This document shows, piece after piece, positions 1-8,517 of a stretch of 64,000 nucleotides of DNA. The stretch is from positions 62,001 through 126,000 of the forward strand of contig CAVZDP010000005.1 in assembly GCA_963774075.1 (NCBI GenBank). The letters are read 5' to 3'. The notes under the pieces are model-generated. The model saw only the letters and a list, made by a program, of their open reading frames with translations. It was not told the origin of the DNA and did not search any database. The translations under genes were made by a program, and so were the position numbers. This DNA is from JBBQNR01 sp963774075 (GTDB taxonomy: Bacteria > Actinomycetota > Thermoleophilia > Solirubrobacterales > JBBDJG01). The first letter of the stretch is position 1. Each line of letters opens with the position of its first letter.

Positions 1-1
1 C

Positions 2-1258
2 TGGGCGATGGCGTTTGCGCTCGGCGCGATCGTCTCGCCGACGGACCCGGTCGCCGCCACGACGATCATGCGCCGGCTCGGCGCGCCGCGCCGGATCGTC
101 AACATCATCGAGGGCGAGAGCCTGGTCAACGACGCGACCGCGCTGGTCGCCTACCGGGTCGCCGTCGCGGCTGCCATAGGCGGCAGCTTCTCCGCTCTCG
201 ACGCCGGCCTTGAGTTCGTGGGCGCGGCACTCGGCGGCATAGCCGTCGGGCTGGCCGTGGGCTACGTGGTCGCCTCGATCCGGCGGCGGCTGGACGACGC
301 CCCCACCGAGCTCACGATCTCGTTGCTGACGGGCTACGCCGCATTTCTCCCCGCCGACCAGCTCGGGCTCTCCGGCGTGCTCGCCGCCGTGACGGCCGGC
401 GTCTACCTCGGTTGGCGAGCGCCCGAGCTGGCCTCCCCGCAGACGCGACTACAGGGGTTCGCCGTCTGGGAGATGCTCGTCTTCCTCCTCAACGCCACCC
501 TCTTCATCCTGATCGGAATGCAGCTGCCTGTGGTCGTCGACGGTCTCTCCGAGTACGGCGCTGGAGAGGTCATCGCCTACTCGGCTCTCGTCTGCGGCGC
601 CGTGATCGCCGTTCGATTCGCATGGATGTTCACGGTTCCGTACGTGATCCGTGCGGTCGATCGACGCCCCCAACAGCGCGAGCGCCGCGCCGAGCCGGCG
701 GCGCGCATCGTCGCGGCCTGGGCCGGCATGCGCGGCGCAGTCTCCCTCGCGGCCGCCCTCGCCCTGCCGCTGGAGACCGACGCGGGCGCACCTCTTCCCG
801 ACAGGGACCTCATCCTCTTCATCACGTTCGCGCTGATCCTGGTCAGCGTCGTCGGCCAGGGGCTCACCCTGCCGGCACTGATACGCCGCCTCGGGCTGCG
901 CGAGGACGGCGCCGACGAGGAGGCCGAGGAGATCCGGGCTCGCCTGGCCGTGTCCCACGCCGCGCTCGAGCGGCTGGACGAGCTGGCTAGCGAGGAATGG
1001 ACTCGCGACGAGACGATCGAGCGCGTGCGGGGCATCCACCGCTTCCGCCAGCGGCGCTTCAGCGTCCGTGCCGGCACGATCGACGACGAGGACGGCATCG
1101 AGGACCGCTCGCTCGCCTATCAGCGGCTCATGCACGAGGTATACGAAGTCCAGCGCCGCGCGCTCGTCGTGCTTCGGAACGAAGGTGCGATCAGCAGCGA
1201 GGTGATGCGAAGGGTGGAACGCGAGCTCGACCTCGAGGAGTCTCGACTCGAGATCTGA
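2..1258 (+). CDS. Na+/H+ antiporter, CPA1/NhaP type (5' end outside window)
   Basis: C-terminal two-thirds of a CPA1-family cation/proton antiporter. The reading frame is open from the first bases, so the true start lies upstream of the window. Family landmarks are SPTDPVAA near the beginning and EGESLVNDATALV shortly after, which belong to the ion-binding transmembrane core; several hydrophobic helices follow, up to about residue 290. The last 120 residues are charged and helical, as in the cytoplasmic tail of NhaP-like proteins. Its role would be sodium or potassium efflux in exchange for protons at the cytoplasmic membrane. The ion preference cannot be told from sequence. Confidence 0.9.
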   Translation, partial: WAMAFALGAIVSPTDPVAATTIMRRLGAPRRIVNIIEGESLVNDATALVAYRVAVAAAIGGSFSALDAGLEFVGAALGGIAVGLAVGYVVASIRRRLDDAPTELTISLLTGYAAFLPADQLGLSGVLAAVTAGVYLGWRAPELASPQTRLQGFAVWEMLVFLLNATLFILIGMQLPVVVDGLSEYGAGEVIAYSALVCGAVIAVRFAWMFTVPYVIRAVDRRPQQRERRAEPAARIVAAWAGMRGAVSLAAALALPLETDAGAPLPDRDLILFITFALILVSVVGQGLTLPALIRRLGLREDGADEEAEEIRARLAVSHAALERLDELASEEWTRDETIERVRGIHRFRQRRFSVRAGTIDDEDGIEDRSLAYQRLMHEVYEVQRRALVVLRNEGAISSEVMRRVERELDLEESRLEI

Positions 1259-1337
1259 AGCCTTGCGGCACCACCGCCGTACTACCGCGAGATCGGAGTG
1301 GCGCTCAGGTGACGGCTCCGCCCCGGCCGCTCGGCCG

Positions 1338-2744
1338 CTAGGCCGTGCCCGGGGCTATGTTCTGGTTCAGCCGGAACATGTTGTCCGGGTCCCACTTCTC
1401 CTTGAGCGCAACCAGTCGTTCGTATTTGTCCTCGCCGTAGGACGCGCGCACCCTCGCGGTGCCCTCGTCGGTCTCGATGAAGTTCGGGAAGGCCCCGGTG
1501 CCGATGCCGAAGGGCCGCATCGCCTCGGCGAACCCTCGCACCCAAGCCCTGTTGCGCTCGTCCTCGGCCGGGTCCATCCACATTCCCAGACAGAAGTAAG
1601 CCCACGCCGCACCGGGAACGGTCAGCGCGAGCGCGCTGTTGTCCGTCCTGCTCACCGCCCCTCCCATCGGCGCCAGGATGAGCTGGCCGAAGGGCGCGGG
1701 CAGCTGCTCCGCGTGTTCGACGACGACGTCGATCGCCTCGTCCGTGAGGTCGCCCATGAAGTCGATCTTGAAGTACTCACGGATCCCGTGTGGGTTGCCG
1801 GCGTCCAGCATCTGCTGTATCGCCGTATAGGGCAACGGCTGCACCAAGTCGATGGCGGGAGGAGCGGCCTCGCGCAGCGGTCGGAGAGCCTGCACTCCCT
1901 CGTCGGGCGGGCCGACGTAGCAGTAGACGATGCCCACCGCCGGCTGCCCGCGCATATCCGCAGGCACGAACTCCTCGGGCGGCGCGGTGATCAGCGCCAG
2001 GCCTCCGCATACCTGATCCGGGGCCTGCACGATGAAGTCGCGGTAGGCCCGCACCACGTCGGGCGCCTGTGCGCGCGGGTACACGAGCATCCCGCCGGTC
2101 ACGATCGGGCCGACCGGGTGCAGGCGGAACTCGAACTCGGTTACGACGCCGAAATTGCCCCCACCCCCGCGCAGGCCCCAGTACAGGTCTTCGTTCTCGT
2201 TCGCACTCGCCCTCACGACGCTGCCGTCCGCGACCACGACCTCGGCCGAGAGCAGGCTCTCGCAGGTGACGCCGTACATCCGCTCGAGCCAGCCGCTGCC
2301 GCTGCCGAGCGAGAGGCCTCCCACTCCGGTGTCCGACACTCGCCCGCCGGTGACGGCCAGCCCGTGCTCCTGCGAGGCGCCGTCGAGGTCGGCCCACAAG
2401 GCACCGCCCTGCACGCGCGCGGTGCGCGCTTCGGGGTCGACCTGCACGCGATTCATCGGCTGGAGATCGAGCACGATCCCGCCGTCGCACGTGCTGTAGC
2501 CGGGAGTCGAGTGGGCGCCGCCGCGCACCGAGACGATCAGGCCGTTGTCGCGGCCGAAATTGAGGGCTATGGCCACGTCCTCGGTCGATGTGCAGCGCGC
2601 GATCAGCGCCGGATGGCGGTCGATCATGCCGTTCCACACGCGGCGCGCCTCCTCGTAGGAAGAATCCTCGGGGGTGATCACCTCGCCGTCGATCGAGGAC
2701 CGAAGCTGCTCGATCGTCGCGTCGTCGATTGCAAGCTGGCTCAT
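1338..2744 (-). CDS. FAD-binding berberine-bridge-type oxidoreductase
   Basis: A 468-residue flavoprotein with an FAD-binding PCMH domain (about residues 35-205) and a C-terminal BBE segment (WDPDNMFRLNQNI). RGGAHS carries the histidine that usually binds FAD covalently. The cysteine in YGVTCES sits where bicovalent members have their second FAD link, so a bicovalent flavin is likely (inference). Such enzymes oxidise alcohols, sugars or amines with oxygen. The ATG at 2744 is preferred over upstream in-frame codons because AGAGGA lies just before it and the family homology begins there. It lies on the same strand as the molybdoenzyme/reductase pair but about 100 bases away. The substrate is unknown. 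Confidence 0.85.
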   Translation of the reverse strand: MSQLAIDDATIEQLRSSIDGEVITPEDSSYEEARRVWNGMIDRHPALIARCTSTEDVAIALNFGRDNGLIVSVRGGAHSTPGYSTCDGGIVLDLQPMNRVQVDPEARTARVQGGALWADLDGASQEHGLAVTGGRVSDTGVGGLSLGSGSGWLERMYGVTCESLLSAEVVVADGSVVRASANENEDLYWGLRGGGGNFGVVTEFEFRLHPVGPIVTGGMLVYPRAQAPDVVRAYRDFIVQAPDQVCGGLALITAPPEEFVPADMRGQPAVGIVYCYVGPPDEGVQALRPLREAAPPAIDLVQPLPYTAIQQMLDAGNPHGIREYFKIDFMGDLTDEAIDVVVEHAEQLPAPFGQLILAPMGGAVSRTDNSALALTVPGAAWAYFCLGMWMDPAEDERNRAWVRGFAEAMRPFGIGTGAFPNFIETDEGTARVRASYGEDKYERLVALKEKWDPDNMFRLNQNIAPGTA

Positions 2745-2850
2745 GCCGTTCCTCTCATATATAGAGCGGCCGACCGGGCGCTCTGTGTTCCAGGTCCGGC
2801 GCAATGTAGCGCCTGGCGAGCGCAGCTCCAAGGCCTGAGCGAAAGGTCGC

Positions 2851-3571
2851 TCATCCGGTCGGCCCGAAGCGCTCGGTTCGGATCCGCCTCGCCTCGAAGC
2901 CCGCATCCAGGACAAGGCGCGTGGCGGTCTCGACGAATCCGTTGGAGCCGCAGATGAAGACGGTGCCGGACTCGATCCCGGCCTCGGCGATCAGCGACGA
3001 ATCGATGCGGCCCGCGTGGCCGCGCCAGCCCGCGGGCGACTCGCGGGTGAAGGTGAGCAGCGTGTCTTGTTGGTGCTCATCGGCATAGATCACATCGTCG
3101 GCGGACCTGACCGAGTAGACCAGGCGCATCGAGAGCTCGGGCGCCGTACGGCGCCGATGGCGGAGCATCGCCATCAGCGGGACAACGCCCGAGCCGCCAC
3201 CCACGAGAAGCACAGGCGCCTCGCCGCGCCATACGAAATAGGAGGCGAAAGGTCCGCGCACCTCGACCTGGTCGCCCTCGACGACTACGTCGTGGAAGTA
3301 GGGAGAGACCTCACCGTTCGTCGAGGCGGTCGATCGTCAGCTCGACCGCTCCCTCGTCGAGCGGCGAGGAGGCGACCGAATAGGAGCGCTGGGCCCGGTA
3401 GCCATCGGGGGCGGTCAGCCGGACGTCGTAGTGCTGACCCGGGAGGTGCGGCATCCACATCGGCAGCTCGAGGCGGAACGACTTGACGTGCGGCGTCTCG
3501 CGCTTGATGGCAGCGACCGTGGCGACCTGCCAGCGGCCGGGCGCGCGCTGCTCGACCGTCAGTCGCTCCAA
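2851..3571 (-). pseudogene. Ferredoxin/flavin reductase-like gene interrupted by a frameshift
   Basis: Two frames together encode one ferredoxin-NADP reductase-like protein of about 240 residues. The N-terminal FAD-binding half (QRSYSVASSP motif) runs from a TTG at 3571 and ends at a TGA at 3311-3313. The C-terminal NAD-binding half (LLVGGGSGVVPLMAML, FICGSNGFVE) is in another frame and ends at 2851. One extra base near 3314 would explain the break: removing it restores DE-GEVSPYFHD, the expected family sequence. The TTG start has a strong AAGGAGGA site and overlaps the stop of the upstream sulfite-oxidase-like gene, so the two were translated together. This reductase would feed electrons to the molybdoenzyme. 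True decay, recoding and sequencing error are all possible. Confidence 0.8.
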
Positions 3572-4170
3572 TAGCGCTCCTCCTTCCAGGGGTCGCCGCG
3601 GCTGTGGTAGCCGTTCTGCTCCCAGAAGCCCGGCTCGTCGTGGTCCATCACCCGCAGCCCCGCAATCCACTTCGCGCTCTTCCAGAAGTAGAGGTGCGGC
3701 ACGAGCAGTCGCGCTGGACCGCCGTGCTCTGGCGGTAGCGGCTCGCCCTCGTGCTCCCAGACGACCCACGCCTTCCCGCCGGTGAGATCCTCCACCGGCA
3801 GGTTCGTCGTGTAGCCGCCGTACGAGAAGGCCATCGCGTAGGCGCCGAGCGGCTCTGCCTGTTCGAAGAGGACGTCTACCGATACTCCGCCGAAGCTCGT
3901 GCCGAGCTTCGACCACTTGGTGACGCAGTGGATGTCGCACGGCACCGTCTCGAACCCGATCTGTCGAAACTCCTCCCAGCCCCACTCACGCCGCTCGGCG
4001 ACCATGCCGTCGATCCGAAACCGCCACTCGTCGAGACCGATCTCGGGCGTCGGGCCGGCGGTTAGCACGGGAAAGCCGGCCTCGGCGTACTGGCCGGGAG
4101 GAAGCCGCTTCGCGACCTCTTCCGGCGCGCGCCTGCGACCCCTGAATCCGCGTGAGACGAAGTCGCTCAT
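3559..4170 (-). CDS. Sulfite oxidase-like molybdopterin oxidoreductase
   Basis: A 203-residue protein of the oxidoreductase molybdopterin-binding family, like YedY/MsrP and short sulfite-oxidase-like proteins. VPCDIHCVTKWSKLGTSFGG contains the cysteine expected to ligate molybdenum; SYGGYTTNLPVEDL and HGGPARLLVPHLYFWKSAKW are family core motifs. There is no clear Tat signal, so a cytoplasmic or membrane-adjacent location is possible. It overlaps the downstream flavin reductase by about 13 bases, which suggests a two-component reductase system. The ATG at 4170 is used because homology begins at MSDFVSRGF; the Shine-Dalgarno there is weak. The substrate is unknown. Confidence 0.85.
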   Translation of the reverse strand: MSDFVSRGFRGRRRAPEEVAKRLPPGQYAEAGFPVLTAGPTPEIGLDEWRFRIDGMVAERREWGWEEFRQIGFETVPCDIHCVTKWSKLGTSFGGVSVDVLFEQAEPLGAYAMAFSYGGYTTNLPVEDLTGGKAWVVWEHEGEPLPPEHGGPARLLVPHLYFWKSAKWIAGLRVMDHDEPGFWEQNGYHSRGDPWKEERYWSD

Positions 4171-4212
4171 GCCGGCGGCGAACTCTAAACGGTGCAAGGC
4201 GAAAAGCCGTTA

Positions 4213-4374
4213 GAGCCTTTAACGGAATGCCCGCTGCGCCTGACGCGGCGAAAATCGAGTTGCCCAAGGACGCAGGGAGGCCGCATACCCAAGGGGTATG
4301 CGGCCGACCGAGGACGCCGGGAAACGAAGATTTGCAGCCGCGTCAGGTGTGGCGGGTGTTTCTGTTAAGGGCTC
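4213..4374. repeat. Nested palindromic (MITE-like) element with terminator hairpin
   Basis: A roughly 160-base imperfect inverted repeat with three nested arm pairs. The outer ends, 4213-4234 and 4352-4374, match as GAGCC-TTAAC-GAA-CCCGC. Middle arms are 4239-4249 and 4337-4347 (11 of 11). The inner arms 4279-4290 and 4294-4305 form a perfect 12-base stem with an AAG loop. The right end contains the stop codon of the GNAT gene, so the hairpins could terminate that transcript. The left-end sequence recurs at 38815-38840, which argues for a dispersed repeat. No coding frame is apparent in it. Confidence 0.75.
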
Positions 4375-5078
4375 GAAGCGCGCGCCTCGGCGGTCAGCTC
4401 CGCGAGCGCTCGCTTCTGCAGGCCGTCGGCGTGGAAATTTCCGGGTGCAAGCCACGCCAGGAAGGCGCTGCGGATCGCCAACCACTCCTCATCGGTAATC
4501 GCGTACCAGGCCGTGTCGCGGTTGCGGCCCTTGACCACCTGGTGGTTGCGAAAGACACCTTCGAATCTGAAGCCGAAGCGCTCGGCGGCTCGCCGCGAGG
4601 GGGCGTTCAGCGCGTTGCACTTCCACTCCAGCCGGCGGTAGCCAAGCTCGTCGAACGCCCGGGCAGCGAGGAGGAAGATTGCCTCGGTCGCCGCCGTCGT
4701 CCGCTGCAGCGGCACGCCGAACCAGATGTGGCCGACCTCGATGACGCCGAACTCCGGCGTGATGCGTTGGTACGAGGCCACTCCCAGGGGACGCTGGTCG
4801 GGGAGGGTGGTCAGCGTGTAATAGAGCGAATCGTGCGAGCTCTCGGCCCACCGCAGCATCTGACTCAGGTGGTGGGGGCTCTCATACGGACCGTCGGGCA
4901 GATAGGTCCAGATCGCCGGGTCGCCGTCGGGCGGGTGCGACACGGCATAGAGCGGCTCCGCGTCGGCGGCGGCGTCGACCGGGCGAAGCAGCACGTGCGA
5001 GCCGCGCAGCGGCGAGCGAGGCGGGCGCTCGACCGGCGTCCAGTCGAGCTCCTTGCCGAGGGGTCGCTCGGTGCTCAA
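4365..5078 (-). CDS. GNAT-family N-acetyltransferase (RimJ/RimL-like)
   Basis: A 237-residue acetyltransferase of the GNAT_3 type, resembling ribosomal-protein alanine acetyltransferases and their many small-substrate relatives. The core runs from LRGSHVLLRPV (about residue 25) to FRNHQVVKGRNRDTAWYAI. EVGHIWFGVPLQRTTAATEA covers strand 4 and the acetyl-CoA pyrophosphate loop region, and ALNAPSRRAAERFGFRFEG is the usual strand 5/6 signature. The start is set at a TTG whose last bases form the TGA stop of the upstream LLM gene (TTGA overlap), implying translational coupling; no better start exists before the homology. The acceptor substrate is unknown. Confidence 0.85.
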   Translation of the reverse strand: MSTERPLGKELDWTPVERPPRSPLRGSHVLLRPVDAAADAEPLYAVSHPPDGDPAIWTYLPDGPYESPHHLSQMLRWAESSHDSLYYTLTTLPDQRPLGVASYQRITPEFGVIEVGHIWFGVPLQRTTAATEAIFLLAARAFDELGYRRLEWKCNALNAPSRRAAERFGFRFEGVFRNHQVVKGRNRDTAWYAITDEEWLAIRSAFLAWLAPGNFHADGLQKRALAELTAEARASSP

Positions 5079-5941
5079 GCCGGCTCGGCGCCCACGCGGT
5101 CGGGCGCGTTGGCGTGCACGAAGGCCTCGAAGTCCGACAGCGACGACCCAGGCCGCCAGAAGTCGCGCGGCGGTACGACGACCAGTCGGCCTACGCCGAG
5201 ACTCGTGTAGTCGCGCACGACCTGCGGGTCGAGCGGCTCCGATGGGCTGACGGTGAGCGTCAGCTCCTCGAACTCGCGGCCCACGGCCTGCGCCTCGCGA
5301 CGCAGGGACTCCACCTGCGTCGCAGTCGCGTCCCGGTCGAGCATGAAGCCGTACCAGCCGTCGGCATGCTGCACCGTGCGACGGTGCGCGGCGGAAGTGT
5401 GACCCCCCACGATGACCGGGAGCGGGCGCTGGAGCGGGCGGGGATGGGCGTCGACGCCGTCGAACTCGACGTGGCGCCCACGGAAGGCCGGAGCCTCGTC
5501 CTCCCACAGCGAGCGCATCGCCTCTAGATACTCGTCGGCGCGAGCGCCGCGGCCCTCCATCGGCACTCCAACCGCCCGCATCTCCGGCTCCACATACCCG
5601 ACGCCCACGCCGAATATGAGCCGTCCGTTGCTCAGGACATCGAGGCTGGCGAGCTGCTTGGCAAGGACGACTGGGTTGCGTTGCGGCAGGATCACGATCC
5701 CGGTCGCCAGGAGCACGCGCTCCGTCACCCCCGCCATCAGCCCGAGAGCCACGAGCGGGTCGAGGATCGGGTACTCGGGCTCGATCATCGACGGCGGCAC
5801 GCGTGGACTCGGGGCCACGACGTGCTCGCCGACCCAGACCGAGTCATAGCCGAGCTGCTCCGCTAACTCGCAGGCCCGGGTCGCTCCGTCCGCGGTGGCG
5901 CAGACCCCCATGTTGCCGCCAAAGAGCCCGAGCGTCGGCAT
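5075..5941 (-). CDS. LLM-class F420-dependent oxidoreductase
   Basis: A 288-residue luciferase-like monooxygenase-fold protein. The N-terminus TLGLFGGNMG and the segments LGYDSVWVGEHVV, VLLATGIVILPQRNPVVLAKQ and LIFGVGVGYVEPEM are typical of the actinobacterial F420-dependent LLM subfamily. The family transfers hydride to or from coenzyme F420 or FMN; the substrate cannot be predicted. The ATG at 5941 matches the family N-terminus. Its stop overlaps the start of the acetyltransferase gene by four bases, so the two probably form an operon. Confidence 0.9.
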   Translation of the reverse strand: MPTLGLFGGNMGVCATADGATRACELAEQLGYDSVWVGEHVVAPSPRVPPSMIEPEYPILDPLVALGLMAGVTERVLLATGIVILPQRNPVVLAKQLASLDVLSNGRLIFGVGVGYVEPEMRAVGVPMEGRGARADEYLEAMRSLWEDEAPAFRGRHVEFDGVDAHPRPLQRPLPVIVGGHTSAAHRRTVQHADGWYGFMLDRDATATQVESLRREAQAVGREFEELTLTVSPSEPLDPQVVRDYTSLGVGRLVVVPPRDFWRPGSSLSDFEAFVHANAPDRVGAEPA

Positions 5942-5955
5942 CTATAACAGGGGAT

Positions 5956-7023
5956 TCAGCGTGCGGTTCTGACGGAGTACACGGGCGGCAGGCGAGTCGC
6001 CGCGATGAACCAGGTCGCCCCAGCGTCGTTCGAACCGAAGACGTCTCCGGATGTGGCGCCGAAGTACAGCTCGAGCGCCGATCCCTCACCGGACCGATCC
6101 AGCGCCTGCCGGAGGATCGTCAGGTACGCGTCCTCCTGCGGCAGCCCGTCGCCGCGCTCCGCCCAGCTCGCGCCGGCGTCGCGTGTCTCGTACACGCGCA
6201 CGCGACCGTCGGGTGTGACGCGGTCCTCGTCGGACGCCAGCGGGATGACGTAGGCGCTGTCGGGGTCGGCTGGATCGACGACCATCGGGAAGCCGAAGTC
6301 GGACGGCAGTCCGGCTCCGATGTCCGTCCACGTCTCCCCGGCGTCGTCGGACCGATAGACCCCGCCGTGGAACTGCATGAACATCCGCTCGGGTCGCTTC
6401 GGTGCTCGGTGTAGGCGATGGACGCAGAGGTTGGTGGCGCCTTCCCGTGCCTCCTCGGGCAGGTACCGGGGAACAAGGCCTTGGTTGCCCTGCCGCCATT
6501 GCTTGCCGCCGTCCTCGGTCAGCCACACTCCCGCGGCGGAGATCCCCAGCGCGAGCCGGTCCGGGTCGCCCGGCCACGGCACTATCGAGTGGAGGCAGAG
6601 CCCGCCGCCGCCCGGCTCCCAGGATGGGCGAGTCGGATGCTCCCAGAGCGCGCGGTTCAGCGCCCACGTCGCGCCGCCGTCGCGGCTCTCGAAGAGCACG
6701 CCCGGATCGCCCCCCGCGTAGAAGACCCCGTCGTCCTCGCCCGCGACGATCGCCCATATCCGCTCGAGCGCCGCGTCGCCGCCTTCTGGCAGCGCGACGC
6801 CGTCCGCTTGCTGCCATTCGCTCGACGGGTCATCCGCGTACCAGACCTTCGGTCCGTAGATGGGAGAGGTCACGGACGCGAGCAGCCGGCCCGTGCGAGG
6901 ATCGCGCATCGCGTATTCGACCGGCTCGCCGGCGAATGCACGTGCCTTCACTTCGAACTCGGCGCCCGGCTCGCCGTCGAGCACGAACAGACCCTTGCGG
7001 GTTCCGACGAGGACCTCCGTCAT
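5956..7023 (-). CDS. BNR-repeat (sialidase-like beta-propeller) protein
   Basis: A 355-residue protein with repeated Asp-box/BNR motifs (SRDGGATW, TEDGGKQW, SDDAGETW, TRDAGASW, SNDAGATW) spaced through it, as in sialidase- and Vps10-like beta-propellers. No signal peptide is visible and the N-terminus MTEVLVGTRKGLFVL begins the first blade, so it is probably cytoplasmic. The catalytic residues of true sialidases are not evident and the function is unknown. It begins 4 bases after the stop of a MoaD/ThiS-like gene, so the two are co-transcribed. ATG 7023 is preceded by GGGGGTG. Confidence 0.8.
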   Translation of the reverse strand: MTEVLVGTRKGLFVLDGEPGAEFEVKARAFAGEPVEYAMRDPRTGRLLASVTSPIYGPKVWYADDPSSEWQQADGVALPEGGDAALERIWAIVAGEDDGVFYAGGDPGVLFESRDGGATWALNRALWEHPTRPSWEPGGGGLCLHSIVPWPGDPDRLALGISAAGVWLTEDGGKQWRQGNQGLVPRYLPEEAREGATNLCVHRLHRAPKRPERMFMQFHGGVYRSDDAGETWTDIGAGLPSDFGFPMVVDPADPDSAYVIPLASDEDRVTPDGRVRVYETRDAGASWAERGDGLPQEDAYLTILRQALDRSGEGSALELYFGATSGDVFGSNDAGATWFIAATRLPPVYSVRTAR

Positions 7024-7027
7024 TGCA

Positions 7028-7288
7028 TCACCCCCCTGAGATCGCCGGGAGGACTTCGATCTGGTCGTCTTGGCCGACACACGTGTCCTCCCTCGCGCGC
7101 TCACCGTTTACGAAGACGTTGATGTGTTGGCGGATGAGGCCGCGCTCGTCGAGGATCCAGCCGTCCACCGCCGGCTGAACCCGCTCGAGCTCACGAAGCA
7201 GCTCGCCCACGGAGCCAGCCTCGATCGCGTGGTCCGAGCGGTCCCCGGCGAGCTTCTTGAGAGGTCCGCGAAGCCTCACGAGCGCCAT
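7028..7288 (-). CDS. MoaD/ThiS-family ubiquitin-like sulfur carrier
   Basis: An 86-residue beta-grasp protein ending in Gly-Gly (VLPAISGG), the C-terminus that is adenylated and thiocarboxylated in MoaD and ThiS. INVFVNGERAR and QDDQIEVLPA are typical of the fold. It could supply sulfur for molybdopterin, thiamine or another cofactor. No MoaE or ThiG partner is adjacent; its only operon partner is the BNR propeller gene, which begins 4 bases downstream. Start ATG at 7288. Confidence 0.85.
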   Translation of the reverse strand: MALVRLRGPLKKLAGDRSDHAIEAGSVGELLRELERVQPAVDGWILDERGLIRQHINVFVNGERAREDTCVGQDDQIEVLPAISGG

Positions 7289-7297
7289 CGCGCAATC

Positions 7298-8080
7298 TTA
7301 TGGCTCGAGCTTGCGGCGTAGCTCCTTGATCTCCGTCTCCTTGTCCGCGACTCTACGATCGGCCAGTCGCACGTCCTCGCGCGCGCGGGCGAGCGCCTGC
7401 TCGGCGTCCGCAGTCGCGCGTGCCGCCCGCGTCCGCTCCGAGCGCAGGTCACGGGCCTCTCGCTGCGCACGCTGGAGGCGCTCGCGCACCTTTCGCACCT
7501 GAGCTTCGGTGGGGCGGCCGGCCCTCGTATCGCTTCGGCGCCGCTTACTCGGCGGGGCGACGAAGGCCTCGGTGCCGGTGGCCTGACGCTCTCGCGAAAG
7601 GCGACCGGCTTGCACGAGCGAACGCGTCTCGCTGTCGGCGGAGATGGCATGCAGAGTCTGCGTCACGCGGTCCAGGACGCTCTCGCTGAGACCGCGCCCG
7701 CGGGCGCGCGCGAGCCCTCGCGCCGCATCCGACAGCCGCCCGACCGCCGCACGCTCGGCATCCGCCGCATCGCGCAGGTCGTGCGCGCTCGTATTCCCGG
7801 CCGCGGCGTCCGCGTGCGCCTTTCGCAAGCGCTCGCCGGCCGTCAACAGGGCACGAGCGTCGTCCCGCTGGGTGCGCATGACTTGGTTGACCGCCCACGC
7901 CGCGGACGTCGGTTTCGCAAGGGCGCCCACCCAGTCCGCAGCCTCGCGCTTTCCCTGTGAACGAAGCCCACCGGCGAGCTCGTTGCGGGCGTTCGTGAAT
8001 TCTTCGAGCGGCAATCCGTAAAGGGCGTCGATCTCTGCCTCCGGAACGTTTTCAGGGACGTCTCGTACCGGCTTCGTCAC
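7298..8080 (-). CDS. Coiled-coil hypothetical protein
   Basis: About 260 residues, not recognised with a function. The N-terminal part (IDALYGLPLEEFTNARNEL, AADWVGALAKPTSAAWAVNQ) has the look of a conserved actinobacterial domain. From about residue 170 onward it is rich in Arg, Glu and Ala with heptad-like spacing and should form a long coiled coil ending in KETEIKELRRKLEP. The start is set at GTG 8080, giving VTKPVRDVPEN; an upstream in-frame extension would run into the divergent YCII gene region and lacks homology-like sequence. It ends 10 bases before the MoaD gene start, so it may be the first gene of that operon. Confidence 0.65.
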   Translation of the reverse strand: MTKPVRDVPENVPEAEIDALYGLPLEEFTNARNELAGGLRSQGKREAADWVGALAKPTSAAWAVNQVMRTQRDDARALLTAGERLRKAHADAAAGNTSAHDLRDAADAERAAVGRLSDAARGLARARGRGLSESVLDRVTQTLHAISADSETRSLVQAGRLSRERQATGTEAFVAPPSKRRRSDTRAGRPTEAQVRKVRERLQRAQREARDLRSERTRAARATADAEQALARAREDVRLADRRVADKETEIKELRRKLEP

Positions 8081-8158
8081 GCAGGTGATTCTGGCAGCCT
8101 GTCGATTTCGTAGCTGCCCGTTCGTCTCATACGCGACCATTCCGAGGAGGAGGAAGCT

Positions 8159-8515
8159 ATGAAGTACATGCTGCTGATTCATCAAGGCGACACGCCGACG
8201 CCGCAGACGGACGAGTGGGAGCGCCTTTCGGAGGCCGAGCAGGGGGCGGTCTACGCCGCGTACAAGGCTCTCAACGAGACCCCCGGAGTCAGCCCCGGCG
8301 TCCAGATGCAGCCCCCGGAGACGGCGACCACCGTGCGGGTGCAGGACGGCAAGACGCTCACCACCGACGGCCCGTTCGCCGAGACCAAGGAGGCGATCGG
8401 CGGCTACCTGTTCTTCGAGGCCGACGACCTCGACGCCGCGATCGAGCTGGCCGCGCGGATCCCGGCGGCCAGCATGGGTGGCGCGATCGAGGTGCGTCCA
8501 CTCGTGGAGCGGTAG
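8159..8515 (+). CDS. YCII-related (DGPF domain) protein
   Basis: A 118-residue YCII-family protein containing the DGPF motif (TTDGPFAETKEAIGGY). YciI-like proteins are small dimeric alpha-beta barrels; in actinobacteria they usually sit next to ECF42-type sigma factors, as here. GAGGAGGAGG ends a few bases before the ATG, a strong ribosome site. The sigma gene follows in another frame with no gap. Confidence 0.9.
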   Translation: MKYMLLIHQGDTPTPQTDEWERLSEAEQGAVYAAYKALNETPGVSPGVQMQPPETATTVRVQDGKTLTTDGPFAETKEAIGGYLFFEADDLDAAIELAARIPAASMGGAIEVRPLVER

Positions 8516-8517
8516 CG

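Noticed and set aside
1263..2957. 564-codon open frame on the plus strand over the FAD oxidoreductase gene
   Set aside because: Arg/His-rich composition, no homology-like motifs, antisense to a clearly recognisable flavoprotein; a GC-rich shadow frame.
4279..4305. Operator in a promoter of the molybdoenzyme gene
   Set aside because: The hairpin lies downstream of the GNAT stop within a larger palindrome; a terminator/repeat explanation fits better.
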